NCBI RefSeq assembly: GCF_900114635.1 | Contig: NZ_FOTQ01000001.1 | Span: 1,426,001-1,490,000, forward strand | Length of the DNA: 64,000 nucleotides | Direction of reading: 5' to 3' | Source: Shimia aestuarii | GTDB lineage: Bacteria > Pseudomonadota > Alphaproteobacteria > Rhodobacterales > Rhodobacteraceae | Shown here: in pieces, positions 1 through 8,491 of the stretch | Layout: each line of letters starts with the position of its first letter | Numbering within the stretch: the first letter of the stretch is position 1 | The notes under the pieces: model-generated | Database searches by the model: none | Seen by the model: the letters and a program-made list of their open reading frames with translations, nothing else | What the model was told of the DNA's origin: nothing | Position numbers and translations under genes: made by a program

Positions 1-427
1 CAACGACATGGGCCGCGTGAAATCCAGTCAGCAGGTAGTAGAAGGTAAAGAACGGATGGGTATCCCATGCGATCCCCTGCGCCGCCTTATCCGCGTACTC
101 CGCGCCCTTGATGATCAGGAACACGACGCCCAGCGCCGCCGCGCCGGCCAGCGCAAGGCGCGCTTTCGGGCGCGCACCGACCCCACGCCACAGATAGGCC
201 CGCGCCGCAAGATACCCCGAGGTGACAAGCACCCCGGTATTGAGTGCGGCCCCGGTGCGGTGCAAATGCGATTGCGCCTCGGCAAAACCAACCGGATCGG
301 TCAGGCGCACGCCCATAAAGGCCAAAAGCCCGGCTCCGAACACCAACAGTTCCGAGATGATGAGCACCCACATCATGAGTTCGCCCGGCAAGGCGCCCGG
401 TGGATGCGTGCTGTCTGCTTGGCTCAT
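1..427 (-). CDS. norE: NorE, cytochrome c oxidase subunit III-like protein (partial)
   Basis: Last gene of the norCBQDE operon, read on the minus strand; it runs off the left edge, so only the first 142 codons are present. The start ATG (425-427) overlaps the norD stop as ATGA, indicating translational coupling. The visible part has a membrane segment near residues 18-38 (SELLVFGAGLLAFMGVRL) and later hydrophobic helices, with the subunit III-type motif HLHRTGAALNTGVLVTSG and FYYLLTGFHAAHV near the cut. NorE belongs to the heme-copper oxidase subunit III family. It is not part of the purified NorCB enzyme but is needed for full NO reductase activity in Paracoccus and Rhodobacter relatives. 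Confidence 0.88.
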   Translation of the reverse strand, partial: MSQADSTHPPGALPGELMMWVLIISELLVFGAGLLAFMGVRLTDPVGFAEAQSHLHRTGAALNTGVLVTSGYLAARAYLWRGVGARPKARLALAGAAALGVVFLIIKGAEYADKAAQGIAWDTHPFFTFYYLLTGFHAAHVV

Positions 428-2361
428 CCCGTGACCAGCTGCCTGTAGATTTGCGGCAAGGCATAGATCAGCTTGTCCGGGTCCGGGATGATCGAGAATC
501 CGCCCTGCCCGAACATCCGCGCAAACCAGCTTTTGCCGTCCCGATCCACCGTCACGCCATAGACCGCATGTCCGGCGCGACGCGCCTCGCGGACCGCCAT
601 CGCGGTGTCTTCGATCCCGTGGCGCCCTTCGTAGTGGTCAAGGTCGTTTGGCTTGCCATCGGTGATCACCAGCAGCAACCGGCGCTTGCGGGTCTGTTCG
701 GACAGATCCGCGGACACATGTCGGATCGCCGCCCCAAGGCGGGTGTAGAAGCCGGGGCGCAAGCTGCCGATCCGCTGTTCCACCAGGGGGCTCATCGGTT
801 CGTCAAAGCCTTTGCATTTCTGGATATATACCCGGTCACGCTTGAGCGAGGAGAACGCGTGAATGGCAAAATCATCGCCACAAGCATTCAGACCCCACGC
901 CAGCGCGTCCAGCGCTTCGCGCTCGATGTCGATCACGGCGCGGCCAGTAATGGCGCTCTCGGTGGAGCGGCTGACATCAAGCAGGATCGACACCGCCAGA
1001 TCGCGCGCTTCGGGGCGCGATTGCAGCCAGATCCGATCGGACCCTTCACCATCGGCAATCCGGTCGACCTGCGAGCGCACGGTGGCGTCCATGTCGAGCG
1101 CATCGCCGTCCAGATGCCCGCGCGTGGTCACGCGGCCCGGGCGCAACGCTTCGAACTGCTTCTTGACGGCCCGAATGCGGCGCGCCGCAACCGGATCGCG
1201 GGCATAGGCCTGATTTTCTTCTTTCGCCTCGGCGTCCGAGGTCAGCACACAGACGTGATCTTGCAGATACTGGCCCGTGCGCACATCCCATTCGGGATAC
1301 ATGATCTTGCCAGAAAGCTTCTCGCGGTCGACGTCTTCGGGCGCGAGATCAAGGTGCAGCTTGAGCTTGGTCGGCGGGGCCTTGGAAATCTGTCCCAGGC
1401 CGATCTCGTCCTGATCATCCGCCGCCTTCTTGGCATTGTCGGGATCGTCGTCATCCACGCGGCGGTTGAGGTTCAGGAACTCGGCCCAGCTCAGGATCGC
1501 TTCGAACTTGTGCAGGATAAAGCTGTCCGTGCGCTCGGCCTGATCCGACTTGCGGCGGCGGGCACGGTGGGTTTTCTCGTTGGTGTCACCTTCTTCCGGC
1601 GGGCCTTCGGTTTCGCGGTTCTCGACCTCGTGGCCTTCCGAGAACTGTACGGGGCGCAGTTCGGGCCAGAGCGGAACGGGGCGGAATGTCTGGTATCCGC
1701 GCGGTGCGGAAATTCCGTCAAGCGCGTCGTTTTCCATGGCCTGCCAAAGCGGTTGCGCACTGGCAGGAAGGTCGTCGCCTAGCATGTGGCGCACGATATC
1801 ATCCACCGCCGCCTCGTCGCGGGGCAGGTCCGATTTCAAGCGATAATGCAGGATGCCCTGACACAGAGCATGATAGAGATCGCGCAAGCCCGGTGCGTCT
1901 TCCAGCGTGTCAGCGACCATCTTGCGCGATGCGGCCAGCGCGCGCAGATCGGCGCGCAGCGGGTCATCCTCGGCCACGCGGTCCGGTGCATGGGCCGCCA
2001 CGGCGGCCAGCCAGACATACATCGCGCCGTTTGCCTCGCGCGTAGGCAACACAGCGAGACGCGAGGGCAGACGCAGGATTTCACCGTCAAAGCTCGTGCG
2101 CGCAACCAACTCGGCCTCGGTGCCAAGGCGACGGCGCCAGCTCAGACGGTGACGGGAAATCTCGTCGGAGACGGGGCGCAGTTCGACGCTCGAACTGCCC
2201 CCCAATCCCCTGAAAAGAACTGCCAGCCGCCCGCCAACCTCGGAAAGGTCGACTCCGGCCTCATCATGCGCCTCTGGCGCATCAAGGCGACTGGCAAAAT
2301 TGTGCCACAGTTTCCCGACGGTTTCTTCGGGTTCCCATGGCTCAAACTCGATCTTAGCCAT
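424..2361 (-). CDS. norD: NorD, von Willebrand A-domain NO reductase activation protein
   Basis: About 645 aa. The N-terminal two thirds are NorD-specific; the last 200 residues form a VWA domain with a complete MIDAS metal site: DVSRS near residue 462, the Thr of FYTRLG, and the Asp of ITDGKPND. NorD works with the AAA+ protein NorQ to insert the non-heme iron of NorB, by analogy with other MoxR-VWA pairs. Two starts are possible: GTG at 2373, which overlaps the norQ stop, or ATG at 2361 (MAKIEFEP), which has GAGG six bases upstream. The ATG is preferred. The gene overlaps norE downstream. Confidence 0.92.
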   Translation of the reverse strand: MAKIEFEPWEPEETVGKLWHNFASRLDAPEAHDEAGVDLSEVGGRLAVLFRGLGGSSSVELRPVSDEISRHRLSWRRRLGTEAELVARTSFDGEILRLPSRLAVLPTREANGAMYVWLAAVAAHAPDRVAEDDPLRADLRALAASRKMVADTLEDAPGLRDLYHALCQGILHYRLKSDLPRDEAAVDDIVRHMLGDDLPASAQPLWQAMENDALDGISAPRGYQTFRPVPLWPELRPVQFSEGHEVENRETEGPPEEGDTNEKTHRARRRKSDQAERTDSFILHKFEAILSWAEFLNLNRRVDDDDPDNAKKAADDQDEIGLGQISKAPPTKLKLHLDLAPEDVDREKLSGKIMYPEWDVRTGQYLQDHVCVLTSDAEAKEENQAYARDPVAARRIRAVKKQFEALRPGRVTTRGHLDGDALDMDATVRSQVDRIADGEGSDRIWLQSRPEARDLAVSILLDVSRSTESAITGRAVIDIEREALDALAWGLNACGDDFAIHAFSSLKRDRVYIQKCKGFDEPMSPLVEQRIGSLRPGFYTRLGAAIRHVSADLSEQTRKRRLLLVITDGKPNDLDHYEGRHGIEDTAMAVREARRAGHAVYGVTVDRDGKSWFARMFGQGGFSIIPDPDKLIYALPQIYRQLVTG

Positions 2362-2369
2362 TACCGGCC

Positions 2370-3188
2370 TCACCCAAAGACAGCAGTGACAAGATCGAAG
2401 AGGCCGCGTTTGATGTCCTCGTCATCAGTAAGCGGTTCAATCATGGCCGCGCGAATGGCGCGATCCACGTTCATTCCCTGCGCGATCAGGGTGGCAGCAT
2501 AGACCACGAGGCGGGTCGAAACCCCTTCCTCCAGATCCTGCCCCTTGAGGCCGCGCAGCTTGTTGGCCAGACGCACGAGCGGTTTCACGCGCTCCAGCTC
2601 CAGACCGCTTTCCTCGGCCACGACCTTCTCCTCGAGATTGGGTGCGGGGAAGTCGAATTCGACCGAGATGAAACGCTGCCGTGTCGACGGTTTCAGCGTC
2701 TTGAGGATATTCTGATAGCCCGGGTTATAGGAGGCCACGAGCATGAAGCCGGGAGCGGCTTCGAGTTCTTCACCGGTGCGGTCGATCGGCAGGATGCGAC
2801 GATCGTCGGTGAGCGGGTGCAGCACCACGGTCACGTCCTTGCGCGCTTCGACCACCTCGTCGAGGTAACAGATCGCCCCTTCGCGCACCGCGCGGGTGAG
2901 GGGGCCATCGACCCAGACCGTTTCGCCACCCTTGAGAAGGTAGCGCCCGATCAGGTCAGCGGCGGCCAGGTCGTCATGACAGGCAACCGTGTAAAGAGGG
3001 CGGCCCAGTTTCGCGGCCATGTGGGCCACAAAGCGGGTTTTACCGCAGCCGGTCGGACCCTTGAGCAGAACCGGCAGATTGTTGGATGAGGCAGCTTCGA
3101 ACACGTCGCATTCGTCGCTTTGGGCGAGGTAGAAGGGGGCGTCTGCCGCCCCCTTCAGTTCGGGGTTCATTGAACCGTCCATTTTCAT
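2370..3188 (-). CDS. norQ: NorQ, MoxR/CbbQ-type AAA+ ATPase
   Basis: About 272 aa. Walker A is GPTGCGKT at residues 44-51 and a Walker B-like acidic segment is ICYLDEVVEA; a CbbQ/NirQ/NorQ C-terminal domain follows. It remodels or loads the catalytic iron of NO reductase together with NorD. The ATG at 3186-3188 overlaps the norB stop as TGATG; two further in-frame ATGs (MDGS, MNPE) lie within the first 20 bases or so, and GGAG upstream fits either of the first two. Position between norB and norD in one operon supports the assignment. Confidence 0.92.
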   Translation of the reverse strand: MKMDGSMNPELKGAADAPFYLAQSDECDVFEAASSNNLPVLLKGPTGCGKTRFVAHMAAKLGRPLYTVACHDDLAAADLIGRYLLKGGETVWVDGPLTRAVREGAICYLDEVVEARKDVTVVLHPLTDDRRILPIDRTGEELEAAPGFMLVASYNPGYQNILKTLKPSTRQRFISVEFDFPAPNLEEKVVAEESGLELERVKPLVRLANKLRGLKGQDLEEGVSTRLVVYAATLIAQGMNVDRAIRAAMIEPLTDDEDIKRGLFDLVTAVFG

Positions 3189-4555
3189 CACTCCGCAGGC
3201 GTCTCAGCCGAGCCGGCTTCGATGATTTCCTTGCGCGGTACTGCCATCGAGTAGATGAACAGGATCGCACCAAGGACAACCACCAGACCCGCACCGAAGC
3301 GCATGTAGTAGAAGAGTTCCACCGAGTCCTGAACGTCCATGAAGTATTCGCCAAGAACACGCTGCATGTGCGTTTGCACGGTGCCAGCAAAGGTCAGGAC
3401 GAAGGTCATGAACACCATGCCCGAGGTCATCATCCAGAACGAGGCCATGTTGAGAACCTGGTTGTAGGGATCACGGTTGCGCAGCACCGGAAGGGCGTAG
3501 CTGATGATCGCGAGGTTCAGACAGACATAGGCACCGTAGAAGGCCAGGTGACCGTGTGCGGCGGTGATCTGCGTGCCGTGGGTGTAGTAGTTCACACCAT
3601 GCAGCGTGTGCAGGAAGCCCCAGACACCCGCGCCGAAGAACGCCAGAGTACCACAGCCAAGCGACCACAGGAGGGCAGCTTTGTTGGGGTGGTCACGACG
3701 CCCTTTCCAGACCATGACAAAGGCGAAGGCCATCATGGCAAAGAAAGGAACAACTTCGAGCGACGAGAAGATCGAGCCGATCCACTGCCAGTAACCGGGC
3801 GTACCGATGAAGTAGTAGTGGTGACCTGTACCAAGGATACCCGAGAACAGAGCGGCAGCCACGATCACGTAGAGCCATTTCTCGACAACTTCGCGGTCCA
3901 CGCCGGTCAGCTTGAGCATCAGGTAGGCGAGGATCGATGCCATCACCAGTTCCCAGGTGCCTTCCACCCACAGGTGCACGATGTACCACCAGTACATTTT
4001 GTCGAGCGCCAGGTTGTGCGGGTTGTAGAAGCTGAACAGGAACAGCAGTGCCAGACCCCAGAGACCCAGAAGCAGGATGTTGGTGATCGCGGTTTTCTTG
4101 CCCTTCAACACCGTCATCGAGATGTTGTAGAGGAAGATCAGCGCGGCCACGACGATACCGGCCTTGACCCACTTGGGCTGTTCGATGAACTCGCGGCCTT
4201 CTTTACCCAGCAGCCAGTGACCTTCGAACAGGTTGAAGACATAGGTCACAACCACGCCCAGCGTGCCGACCACGAGGATCAGAAGCTGGAGATAGGCAAG
4301 CTTCTCGCTGTGGATTTCCCGCTCGGATTCCTCCGGGATCAGGAAGTAGGCAGCGCCGAAGAAGCCGAGCAGAAGCCAGACAACCAACGAGTTGGTGTGC
4401 AGCATCCGAACGATGTTGAACGGCAGGAGCTCGGACAGCGTGTTCGGGGAGACATAGATCCAGCCAGCCAGAAGGCCGCCCAGAACCTGGATCGCGAACA
4501 GGCCCATTGCCACGGCAAAGTAGACCAGCGCGATTTTTTGAGATTTGTATTTCAT
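3188..4555 (-). CDS. norB: NorB, nitric oxide reductase catalytic subunit
   Basis: 455 aa, the normal length for cNor subunit B, with about 12 membrane helices. It reduces 2 NO to N2O at a heme b3 / non-heme iron centre in the inner membrane. Visible signatures are MLHTNSLVVWLL (low-spin heme His), HLWVEGTWE with the catalytic-site His and the NorB-specific glutamates, GTGHHYYF with the paired metal-ligand His, and [14 protein letters not shown] with the heme His pair. Preceded by norC 14 bases upstream and followed by norQ with a 1-base overlap. Confidence 0.97.
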   Translation of the reverse strand: MKYKSQKIALVYFAVAMGLFAIQVLGGLLAGWIYVSPNTLSELLPFNIVRMLHTNSLVVWLLLGFFGAAYFLIPEESEREIHSEKLAYLQLLILVVGTLGVVVTYVFNLFEGHWLLGKEGREFIEQPKWVKAGIVVAALIFLYNISMTVLKGKKTAITNILLLGLWGLALLFLFSFYNPHNLALDKMYWWYIVHLWVEGTWELVMASILAYLMLKLTGVDREVVEKWLYVIVAAALFSGILGTGHHYYFIGTPGYWQWIGSIFSSLEVVPFFAMMAFAFVMVWKGRRDHPNKAALLWSLGCGTLAFFGAGVWGFLHTLHGVNYYTHGTQITAAHGHLAFYGAYVCLNLAIISYALPVLRNRDPYNQVLNMASFWMMTSGMVFMTFVLTFAGTVQTHMQRVLGEYFMDVQDSVELFYYMRFGAGLVVVLGAILFIYSMAVPRKEIIEAGSAETPAE

Positions 4556-4569
4556 TGGTTCAGACCTCC

Positions 4570-5022
4570 TTAACCCGCTTCATTCGGTGGCCAGTCCTGC
4601 GCGTCGATCGTGTTGATCCACAGGAAGAACTCGGACAGGTGACGGATCTCGTCGTCACTCAGATTGAAGTTGGGCATTTGGCGGCGTCCCTCGATCCCGG
4701 TCGGCATGGCTTCCATCCAGCCTTTCAGGGTTTCGAAAGCGGCCTCCGGGTCGTCATCGACGCCCCAGCGGGTCATCACGTTCACAAGCTCAGGTGCAAA
4801 GTATGCCCCTTCGCCCAAGAGCGTATGACAGTTGATACACGCGTTATCTTCCCACACCTTTTTACCCAGCGCGACTTCTTCGGACAGGGTTTCTACGTTG
4901 GTGGAGGTAGTGACGATATAGCGATGCGAATGGAACGATAGTCCCAGGAAGATGATGATGAAAAACAGTGACCCGCCGTAGAAGATGTTCCGGGCCATGC
5001 TTTTTGTCATGACTTCGCGCAT
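4570..5022 (-). CDS. norC: NorC, nitric oxide reductase cytochrome c subunit
   Basis: 150 aa from the ATG at 5022 (MREVMTKS), chosen because GGAGAG lies just upstream and 150 aa is the family length; an in-frame ATG at 5058 would add 12 residues. One N-terminal membrane anchor (residues 12-30) is followed by a periplasmic monoheme domain with CINCH at residues 62-66 and a likely Met ligand in RRQMPNF at 116. It passes electrons from cytochrome c or a cupredoxin to NorB. First gene of the nor operon; an NNR-type box is centred 70 bases upstream of the start. Confidence 0.95.
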   Translation of the reverse strand: MREVMTKSMARNIFYGGSLFFIIIFLGLSFHSHRYIVTTSTNVETLSEEVALGKKVWEDNACINCHTLLGEGAYFAPELVNVMTRWGVDDDPEAAFETLKGWMEAMPTGIEGRRQMPNFNLSDDEIRHLSEFFLWINTIDAQDWPPNEAG

Positions 5023-5085
5023 TGGGCTCTCCTTTGCGCCAGGTTGATAGTAGAACACTTATCGGCGGAGGTCCGCCGATCTTCC

Positions 5086-5099
5086 TTAACAAAAGTCAA
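5086..5099 (-). promoter_or_regulatory. NNR/DNR-type box before norC
   Basis: TTAACAAAAGTCAA on the plus strand (TTGAC-TTTT-GTTAA toward norC). This is a CRP/FNR-family half-site pair with a 4-base spacer, one base from a perfect TTGAC-N4-GTCAA palindrome. Its centre is 70 bases before the norC ATG, a position compatible with class II activation by an NO-sensing NNR/DNR protein. The same motif recurs at three other denitrification promoters here. Confidence 0.8.
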
Positions 5100-5163
5100 G
5101 CTTGCGGATTCATTGCTGTGGAGAAGTCTTCTTTTTTCAACTTCTGATATTATCTTCAAAAGC

Positions 5164-6348
5164 TTAGCCGCTTACGCGCGGCTGCGTCAGCGCGGGCCAA
5201 AGACTGAAGACAAACAGGATGAAGACCAACCCCCAAAGCAGACTGACGCCTGCCATCATTGGAAAATACGCTTCGGGACTCAGGATCGAGACCAGCCAGC
5301 GGGCCAGTGCGGTCAGGGCAAGAAGCCCATAAGAAACAGCCACTGCACGCGGTGCAACCAAAGGTCGCCCGGAATGGCCAAGGGCCGCGCGACTCATCAC
5401 CGCGAGCGTCATGCCCCCGACTCCACCGATTCCAATCACATGCAGGGCCGCAATCTCCTGGCCAAGTCCAAAGGCCGCAGCGCCCCACAGGATCAGCCCG
5501 ACGCCCAGCGTGCCCAGCCCGAGATGCAAGGCAAAGAGAATCGGCTGTTTCCATGCCCAGCCCGCACGCCAGCGGCTAAGCCGAATGATCTGCACGACCC
5601 CCAACAGGATCGCAACGATCGCCGACAGGAAGCCAGGCACCGAAAGCAGCATCAGAACCGGCAACAGGAGACCCAGTACCAAAGACGCGCGGTCGGACAC
5701 GGCACATGTAACGGGCCAGTCTTCTTCGCCCACGCCTTCACGTTTCATCGCATTGCGGGTGAAGGCCGGGGTGATCCTGCCCCCCAGTACAACTATCATC
5801 GCACAGAGCGCGAAGAGACCAGCCCGCAGACCCGCATCAGCGGTCGCGCCGGTCACACCACTCCATTCGAGATGGACCATAAGGTTGCCAAGCCACAGCA
5901 GCGTGAGAATCAACAGGAACATCATGTTTTGCGGCTTGGGCCGTTTGATCAGCTGAGTCGCGATCTTGAGGCCGAGAATCGGCACAAACGCGAGGTCGAG
6001 CGCGGCGACAAGACCCGGCGGCAAGGCGCCAAGGCCCCACATCGCAAGACGGCCCGCCAGCCACAATCCGGCAGCCACCGACAGGAATGACAGGCGCGCG
6101 GCCGGGGTGTTGGTCCAGTTCGGCACCGCGGTCAGGAAAAAGCCGCCCATCGCCGCCCCGGCATAGCCAAAGATCATCTCATGGGCGTGCCACATGACCG
6201 GATCCGAGGCCCGCAGCAACGACTCGCCGCTGCTTTCGACGGCGACAAGCCACATCGCCCAAATCACGCCGACAAAGACCCCGTAAAGACCGGCCAACAG
6301 GAAAAAGACCCGAAAGCCTTCGCTCAGAATACGTTTCAGAGTGGACAC
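5164..6348 (-). CDS. nnrS: NnrS family heme-copper membrane protein
   Basis: About 394 aa with roughly 12 hydrophobic helices. The start is a GTG at 6346-6348 (STLKRILSEGFRVFF follows) with GGAGAAGG just upstream; the open frame extends much further but only as antisense to nirS. NnrS hallmarks include WHAHEMIFGYAGAAMGGF (conserved histidines), a GGRITPAFTRNA segment, and HVIGIGGVGGMTLAVMSRA. NnrS proteins contain heme and copper and protect against nitrosative stress, relieving NO-driven iron depletion. Transcribed divergently from nirS across a 267-bp region with two NNR-type boxes, and separate from norC, which has its own box. Confidence 0.88.
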   Translation of the reverse strand: MSTLKRILSEGFRVFFLLAGLYGVFVGVIWAMWLVAVESSGESLLRASDPVMWHAHEMIFGYAGAAMGGFFLTAVPNWTNTPAARLSFLSVAAGLWLAGRLAMWGLGALPPGLVAALDLAFVPILGLKIATQLIKRPKPQNMMFLLILTLLWLGNLMVHLEWSGVTGATADAGLRAGLFALCAMIVVLGGRITPAFTRNAMKREGVGEEDWPVTCAVSDRASLVLGLLLPVLMLLSVPGFLSAIVAILLGVVQIIRLSRWRAGWAWKQPILFALHLGLGTLGVGLILWGAAAFGLGQEIAALHVIGIGGVGGMTLAVMSRAALGHSGRPLVAPRAVAVSYGLLALTALARWLVSILSPEAYFPMMAGVSLLWGLVFILFVFSLWPALTQPRVSG

Positions 6349-6478
6349 CTGACCTTCTCCATTGATCTGCGCTCGCCCGGATAGGGGCGGGTTTCTGGCG
6401 GCGTGCCGTTTGGATGAGAAGGGAGCGGCGCGCCATCTGCTCTTGCGTGCAAGAATATGTCGGCGCCTGCGACTGCTC

Positions 6479-6492
6479 TTAACAATTGTCAA
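6479..6492. promoter_or_regulatory. NNR/DNR-type box, nnrS-nirS intergenic (distal to nirS)
   Basis: TTAACAATTGTCAA, same consensus as the norC box. It is centred about 130 bases from the nirS ATG and about 137 bases from the nnrS GTG, so it probably serves the divergent nnrS promoter or acts as an auxiliary nirS site. Confidence 0.72.
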
Positions 6493-6541
6493 AGGGCGGC
6501 GATATTTTTCACTGCGACGTCTTTGCAAATCGGAAGGGGAG

Positions 6542-6555
6542 CTAACAAAAGTCAA
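6542..6555 (+). promoter_or_regulatory. NNR/DNR-type box before nirS
   Basis: CTAACAAAAGTCAA: the right half GTCAA is perfect and the left half is one base from TTAAC. Its centre is 67 bases before the nirS ATG, nearly the same distance as the norC box from norC (70), suggesting it is the primary nirS activation site. Confidence 0.72.
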
Positions 6556-6615
6556 GGATTGGAATCGGCGATCCCCCTCATATCCGACCTGCCTCACCAG
6601 CAAAGGAGAGTGATC

Positions 6616-8292
6616 ATGTCGCTTGGAATCACCTACAAAAAATCTCGTCGGGCACTGGGAGTCGGCTTTGCTTTGCTGCTTGGCTCCACCGCTGCGCCCG
6701 CATTGGCAGAAGGCCCCACCTTGAGTGAGGAAGCCTTTGAAGCCTCCAAACAACTGTACTTTGAACAGTGCGCGGGCTGCCACGGCGTTCTGCGTAAAGG
6801 CGCCACCGGCAAAAACCTGGAGCCGCATTGGAAAAAGACTGCCAAGGATGGCACCGTCACCGAAGGTGGCACGCTGAAGCTTGGCCAGGAACGCCTTGAA
6901 AAAATCATCGCCTGGGGTACCGAAGGCGGGATGAACAACTTCTCGGACATCATGACCGAGCAGGAAATCAAGGACATGGCGACCTACATCATGATGGATC
7001 CGCCGAAGCCGCCGGAGATGTCGCTTGCCCAGATGAAAGAGACCCGCAAGGTCTATGTCGAAGAAGCCGATTACCCGACCGAGCCGCTGCACGGCCGCAA
7101 CTGGGAAAACTTCTTCGTCGTCATCGAGCGTGACGTAGGTAAAGTGGCCGTTGTCGACGGCGACACCAAGGAAGTGCTGACGCACATCCCCACCGGTTAC
7201 GCCGTGCACGTTCTGAAAGCCTCCGAGCACCACAAGCTGGAAGAGCCGGAAAACCCGGGCCGCTTCTGGTACACGATGGGCCGCGACGGCAAGATGACCA
7301 AGATCGACCTCTGGCAGACGCCGGACAAGATGCTGGTTTCGGAAGTCAAGATCGCATACGACGCACGTGACGTGGCCGTTTCCGGCGACGGCAAATACGT
7401 GATCGGTGGCGGTTACTGGCCTCCGCACTTCGCCATCGTCGACGCACAAACCATGGAACCGCTGAAAGTCGTTTCGACCCGCGGTGTAAACGTGGACGGG
7501 GACTATGTGGAAGAAGCCCGCGTGGCCGCCATCTACACCACCCCGAACGAGCCGACCTGGATCGTTGCCGTGAAAGAACTCGGCCAGCTGTGGCAGGTGG
7601 ACTACACCGATCTCGACAACCTGCGGATCGACAAGATCAACTCGGCCAAGTTCCTGCACGATGGGTTCTTTGATCCGACAGGTCGTTACTTCCAGATCGC
7701 GGCAAACGCCTCGAACAAGATGGTTGTGGTTGACACCAAAACCCACAAGCTGGAAGCGATGATCGACACCGCAGCCCTGCCGCACCCCGGCCCCGGCGCC
7801 AACTGGAACGACCCGAACTGTGGTCCGGTTGCCGGTACGACCCACCTGGGTGTTGGTACTGTGACCGTTTGGGGCAACGACCCCGAAGGCCACCCGGACC
7901 AGGCGTGGAAAGTCTGCTACGAGACCGAAACCGATGGTGCCGGCCTGTTCGTACGGACTCACCCGAATTCGGACTACATCTGGGCGGACCAGACCAAGCA
8001 CCCCGAGCCTGAAATTCAGCAGTCGGTGCAGGTCATCTCGAAAGAGACCGGCGAAATCGTGAAAACGATCCAGATCACCGAAGAAGAAGGCAGCGCAGCT
8101 GTTCACTTCGAGTTCAACGCTGACGGTACCGAAGTTTGGGTGTCCAAGTGGAACCTGTCGACCTCGAAAGAGCCGAACGGCGAGATCGTGATCTTCGACG
8201 CGAAAACGCTGGAAGAGATTGGTCGCGTGAAGGGCCTCTACGCCCCGACCGGCAAGTTCAACGTCTACAACCGTTCGAACCACGTCACCTGA
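6616..8292 (+). CDS. nirS: NirS, cytochrome cd1 nitrite reductase
   Basis: 558 aa from the ATG at 6616, which follows AAGGAGAG. Signal peptide with GVGFALLLGSTAAPALA, cleaved near residue 31. The N-terminal cytochrome c domain has CAGCH at 52-56. The eight-bladed d1 propeller has the likely proximal heme d1 ligand in PTGYAVHVL (H198) and the two active-site histidines in ALPHPGPGANW (H390) and FVRTHPNSDY (H449). It reduces nitrite to NO in the periplasm. Followed by a strong terminator; the heme d1 genes for its cofactor lie 3 kb downstream under their own box. Confidence 0.97.
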   Translation: MSLGITYKKSRRALGVGFALLLGSTAAPALAEGPTLSEEAFEASKQLYFEQCAGCHGVLRKGATGKNLEPHWKKTAKDGTVTEGGTLKLGQERLEKIIAWGTEGGMNNFSDIMTEQEIKDMATYIMMDPPKPPEMSLAQMKETRKVYVEEADYPTEPLHGRNWENFFVVIERDVGKVAVVDGDTKEVLTHIPTGYAVHVLKASEHHKLEEPENPGRFWYTMGRDGKMTKIDLWQTPDKMLVSEVKIAYDARDVAVSGDGKYVIGGGYWPPHFAIVDAQTMEPLKVVSTRGVNVDGDYVEEARVAAIYTTPNEPTWIVAVKELGQLWQVDYTDLDNLRIDKINSAKFLHDGFFDPTGRYFQIAANASNKMVVVDTKTHKLEAMIDTAALPHPGPGANWNDPNCGPVAGTTHLGVGTVTVWGNDPEGHPDQAWKVCYETETDGAGLFVRTHPNSDYIWADQTKHPEPEIQQSVQVISKETGEIVKTIQITEEEGSAAVHFEFNADGTEVWVSKWNLSTSKEPNGEIVIFDAKTLEEIGRVKGLYAPTGKFNVYNRSNHVT

Positions 8293-8314
8293 TCGTGACC
8301 TGAGACCACCTCGG

Positions 8315-8345
8315 AAGGGCGGGCCACGCGCCCGCCCTTCTTTTC
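8315..8345 (+). terminator. Rho-independent terminator after nirS
   Basis: A 9-bp perfect GC-rich stem (AAGGGCGGG / CCCGCCCTT) with a 7-base loop, followed by CTTTTCTT. It lies 23 bases after the nirS stop, so nirT-like transcription downstream needs read-through or its own promoter. Confidence 0.85.
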
Positions 8346-8491
8346 TTGCACCGCGGTGCCGGATTGCGACGACCGCGGGGAACCCGGGCAGAGCATAAAC
8401 CCCGGATTTTGCCCCCCGCTCCTTGCAATCCAACACCCTCAGACCCCGGCAAACGGGGCCCTCTTAGAAGAGTGACAGACGGAGCCTGGAG

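Noticed and set aside
3086-4573. 495-codon plus-strand open frame opposite norB
   Set aside because: The translation is rich in His/Gln/Asp with no family features, while the minus strand encodes a textbook NorB.
6349-8436. Very long minus-strand open frame running upstream of nnrS
   Set aside because: It is the antisense of nirS; codon bias of the high-GC plus-strand gene keeps the opposite frame open. The nnrS start at 6348 has a ribosome site and the family N-terminus.
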